A stretch of 64,000 bases of DNA from positions 62,001 to 126,000 of the forward strand of contig NZ_VTXD01000008.1 in assembly GCF_013114625.1 (NCBI RefSeq), given 5' to 3'. Each line of letters starts with the position of its first letter. The stretch's first letter is position 1. This DNA comes from Vibrio sp. 99-70-13A1 (GTDB taxonomy: Bacteria > Pseudomonadota > Gammaproteobacteria > Enterobacterales > Vibrionaceae). Shown here piece by piece: positions 60,218 through 64,000 of this stretch. The notes below the pieces were generated by a model. That model did not search any database. It saw only the letters and a list, made by a program, of their open reading frames with translations, and was not told where the DNA came from. A program made the translations under genes and the position numbers.

Positions 60218-60385
60218 CTATCTGTCTTGCGTTAAACCCATTAGTGCTTGTTGAGTTTCAGAAATCTGTATTTGGATATCCTGTGTAGGTTGAACGCCAA
60301 TCTGCTTTTTTGCTTCTTCTTCAGATATACCTAAATGGCAGCACAATAAATCTATTGCCATTTGGAAGCTATTCCCTTCAGCCAT
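60218..60385 (-). CDS. Small conserved-looking protein, 55 residues, function unknown
   Basis: The minus strand encodes MAEGNSFQMAIDLLCCHLG followed by ISEEEAKKQIGVQPTQ, ending GLTQDR. AAAGGAA lies eight bases before the ATG, and the gene sits tidily between the bioD terminator and the htpX promoter region. The middle is a predicted amphipathic helix. Translation is supported by the ribosome site, the codon pattern and the clean gene-sized interval; no family is recognised. It is too short for many gene finders. Confidence 0.65.
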   Translation of the reverse strand: MAEGNSFQMAIDLLCCHLGISEEEAKKQIGVQPTQDIQIQISETQQALMGLTQDR

Positions 60386-60659
60386 GATCTTTCCTTTTAT
60401 TACATGGACAAGCCAATCATTAACATGGCTGCTACTCTAGACTGATTGTTTTATCATCGCCATACTACTTAGGTCTAATAGACAAAAGTTAATGGAATGT
60501 AGTCTCGTAATCAAATGTTGCAATTTAATGCTTAACCTTGTTTTCTAAATCTTAGACTATATGTATAAGTAATAAATATTCGAGAGTGTTACCAATTGGT
60601 AGTCTTCTTGTTATAACGATAAGTTTTAATAAAAAACAGCTTTCATGCGGAGAAAAGTA
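60386..60659 (+). promoter_or_regulatory. htpX upstream region
   Basis: AT-rich with no coding sequence. TACCAATTGGTA (60590-60601) is a perfect 12-bp palindrome about 59 bases before the htpX start. No heat-shock or CpxR consensus is obvious. Confidence 0.35.
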
Positions 60660-61523
60660 ATGAAGCGAGTAATGTTGTTCCTTGCAACCAACCTAGCGGT
60701 TGTATTGGTACTAAGTATTGTATTGAATATTGTTTATGCTGTAACGGGGATGCAGCCAGGTAGCCTATCTGGGCTATTGGTGATGGCTGCTGTATTTGGT
60801 TTTGGTGGTTCGTTCATTTCATTGTTAATGTCAAAGAAAATGGCGTTACGTTCAGTTGGAGGCTCGGTTATTGAGAGCCCTCGAAATGAAACAGAACATT
60901 GGCTGATGGAAACGGTAAGTCGTCAAGCAGGGCAAGTTGGTATTGGTATGCCGACAGTCGCGATTTATGACTCTCCAGACATTAATGCATTCGCAACAGG
61001 TGCTAAACGTGATGATTCACTTGTCGCAGTATCTACGGGGCTACTGCATAACATGACTCGTGATGAAGCTGAAGCTGTTCTAGCGCATGAAGTTAGTCAT
61101 ATCGCTAACGGCGACATGATTACGATGACATTGATGCAAGGTGTTGTGAATACATTCGTTATTTTCTTGTCTCGCTTTATTGCGAATATTGTAGCGTCGA
61201 ATGATGACGAGGAAGAAGGTGGCAGTAACATGATGGTCTACTTTGGTGTGTCTATCGCTCTTGAACTAGTATTTGGCTTCCTAGCGAGCTTTATCACTAT
61301 GTGGTACAGCCGTCATCGTGAATTTTACGCAGATGCTGGCGCAGCTCAATTAGTGGGTAAAGAGAAAATGATTGCTGCGTTAGAGCGTTTAAAGGTCAGC
61401 CATGAACCACAACTAGAAGGCTCTATGATGGCGTTTGGTATCAACGGTAAGAAATCTCTTAGTGAGCTACTAATGAGCCACCCACCGCTAGATAAGCGTA
61501 TTGAGTCTCTACGTAACATGTAA
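60660..61523 (+). CDS. htpX: HtpX, inner-membrane zinc metalloprotease (M48)
   Basis: HtpX degrades damaged inner-membrane proteins together with FtsH. The product of about 287 residues starts [22 protein letters not shown]. Four membrane segments surround the catalytic HEVSH (about residue 143) in [14 protein letters not shown], and a second zinc Glu is in [18 protein letters not shown] seven bases before 60660 supports this start over 60645. The length is normal. Confidence 0.95.
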   Translation: MKRVMLFLATNLAVVLVLSIVLNIVYAVTGMQPGSLSGLLVMAAVFGFGGSFISLLMSKKMALRSVGGSVIESPRNETEHWLMETVSRQAGQVGIGMPTVAIYDSPDINAFATGAKRDDSLVAVSTGLLHNMTRDEAEAVLAHEVSHIANGDMITMTLMQGVVNTFVIFLSRFIANIVASNDDEEEGGSNMMVYFGVSIALELVFGFLASFITMWYSRHREFYADAGAAQLVGKEKMIAALERLKVSHEPQLEGSMMAFGINGKKSLSELLMSHPPLDKRIESLRNM

Positions 61524-61583
61524 TTGCTATGTAACATGTGATTACTAAGTAATTCGCAGTCGCTAGGCGACAATATCTAACTG

Positions 61584-61610
61584 AAAGGCTTCCTTCTGGA
61601 GGCCTTTTTT
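61584..61610 (+). terminator. Terminator after htpX
   Basis: AAAGGCTTCC pairs with GGAGGCCTTT (one G-T) around TTCT, then a T run. Confidence 0.87.
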
Positions 61611-61705
61611 GATCTAGGCGTCAAAAAACAATTATTTAAGGGGTGCGTGTTTTGGTTACAGCGAGCTACGCAATTAAATAGATTGAGGAGAATAGGTAAA
61701 TTAGG

Positions 61706-61745
61706 AAAAAGCACCTTGTCTTCTGTAATCAGAGAGTGCTTTTTA
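61706..61745. terminator. Orphan terminator-like hairpin
   Basis: AAAAGCAC (61707-61714) pairs with GTGCTTTT (61736-61743), with an inner TCTG/CAGA stem and T-rich ends on both strands. No gene precedes it within 180 bases on the plus strand except htpX, which already has its own terminator. The whole gap 61524-61819 has no coding sequence I can support. Confidence 0.6.
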
Positions 61746-61763
61746 TACGGTTTGTTCAGTGCA

Positions 61764-61792
61764 ACAAAAAGGCTTCCATATAGGAAGCCTTT
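61764..61792 (-). terminator. Terminator after purB
   Basis: On the minus strand AAAGGCTTCC pairs with GGAAGCCTTT around a five-base loop, then TTGTTG after a T run. Confidence 0.88.
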
Positions 61793-61819
61793 GTAAAAAT
61801 ATTATTCGTAAATCGAATC

Positions 61820-63199
<1,380 letters not shown>

Positions 63200-63257
63200 C
63201 TAGATATTTAAATAAGTTAGGGGGAAATAAAGAAGCTCGCAATAAAGCGAGCTAAAA

Positions 63258-63875
63258 TTAAATTCTTGCTAAAAGGATCTGAGCTTGCTCGATCATTTTC
63301 TTACGACCAAAAATAAGATGGCGACGTTTTCCGCCAACTTGGCGCCAAAGTACCGCACTTCGGATACCCGAAAGGAGCAAAGCTCTTACCTTGTGTTGGC
63401 TAGCAGTCTGTTGTAACACTGAAGGTGTTCCAGAAACTTGAATTCGAGGACCAATAGGGCTGACAACGTCTAAATAGATACTTGCAAGGTTGCTTAGCAT
63501 TTGGTCATCAAATAAGTCAAAATGCTCAACTTGGCGCTCAACCATTTGAATGCGATCACCCAGTTGAGACATTGCATCATTCCGGCCTGCAAGTTTACGC
63601 TCTAGCGCCATTAAACTAATAATATAACGAGTAATGTCACTACCAGCAGGAGTACTATCAATCCCTTTTACTAGGCATTCTAAGCCTAGTTTTAGGTTCG
63701 CTTCACGACCAAATACACCCACAGTGTTTACTGGGTTGATATTTAAAATCGCATTGAGAGAGGCTTCGAAGGCATCGTTATCACAGTGACCGTCTTTCGC
63801 AACTTGTTGAACTAATGCCACAGCTTGGCAAATTCCAGCAAAAGCAATGGTACGATCATAAAGTGTATTAGCCAC
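63258..63875 (-). CDS. hflD: HflD, regulator of lysogeny/mnmA-linked protein
   Basis: The 205-residue helical protein starts at GTG ([29 protein letters not shown]) with AAGGAG upstream. HflD was named for its effect on lambda CII in E. coli, and its native role remains unclear. Family features include [28 protein letters not shown] and [28 protein letters not shown] [18 protein letters not shown]. It lies between mnmA and purB, as in most gammaproteobacteria. Confidence 0.93.
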   Translation of the reverse strand: MANTLYDRTIAFAGICQAVALVQQVAKDGHCDNDAFEASLNAILNINPVNTVGVFGREANLKLGLECLVKGIDSTPAGSDITRYIISLMALERKLAGRNDAMSQLGDRIQMVERQVEHFDLFDDQMLSNLASIYLDVVSPIGPRIQVSGTPSVLQQTASQHKVRALLLSGIRSAVLWRQVGGKRRHLIFGRKKMIEQAQILLARI

Positions 63876-63902
63876 GTAGTAACTCCTTGTTGAATTATTG
63901 TA

Positions 63903-64000
<98 letters not shown>

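Overview
This window is a stretch of core chromosome from a Vibrionaceae bacterium. The AT-rich base composition and the protein sequences look most like Aliivibrio/Vibrio; genus is inferred and species is not claimed. Supporting signs are CsiV, a PlzB-like PilZ protein next to mfd, the hinT-YcfL-LpoB-ThiK-YcfP-Ndh order, and the lrp-ftsK-lolA-rarA-serS order. I see no rRNA, tRNA, insertion sequence, prophage or CRISPR array.

Layout. 1-582 (-) is the N-terminus of a chemoreceptor. 813-7392 holds hinT, three lipoprotein genes ending in lpoB (activator of a peptidoglycan synthase), a divergent Dcu C4-dicarboxylate transporter, thiK and ycfP. 7841-9130 is ndh, with a perfect FNR-type site upstream. 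9229-14713 (-) carries an N-acetyltransferase, csiV, mfd and a PilZ-like gene. 14920-18058 is lolCDE. 18231-24739 has a DUF2062 gene, comEC, msbA, lpxK, ycaR and kdsB (DNA uptake plus lipid A/Kdo supply). 25018-30291 is cmk, rpsA with an autoregulatory-type leader, ihfB, lapA, lapB and pyrF. LolCDE, LolA, MsbA, LpxK, KdsB, LapAB and HtpX together make this an envelope-rich region.

30695-41537 is the main accessory-looking block. It has five genes of a Yej-type peptide ABC importer (two permeases, a large binding protein, two separate ATPases), then an unrecognised outer-membrane beta-barrel gene and a 1373-residue lipoprotein with a complete metzincin zinc-protease signature. I infer a possible cell-surface protein-digestion and peptide-uptake module, or an antimicrobial-peptide defence. 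Both transcription units have inverted repeats built on TGTCAT upstream.

41626-47737 has miaE, a small membrane coiled-coil protein gene, cysB, a methyltransferase gene and divergent ald/lrp. 48024-54799 is ftsK, lolA, rarA and serS. 54983-60149 is the biotin locus: bioA divergent from bioBFCD across a BirA-type operator and a second palindrome. A 55-codon gene (60218-60385, -) follows, then htpX, then purB, hflD and the 3' end of mnmA on the minus strand.

The clearest non-coding features are two back-to-back tandem repeat arrays (four 22-bp and seven 19-bp units) between hinT and the next gene, the rpsA leader hairpins with AGGA loops, FNR-type sites at ndh and dcuB, and the bioA/bioB control region.
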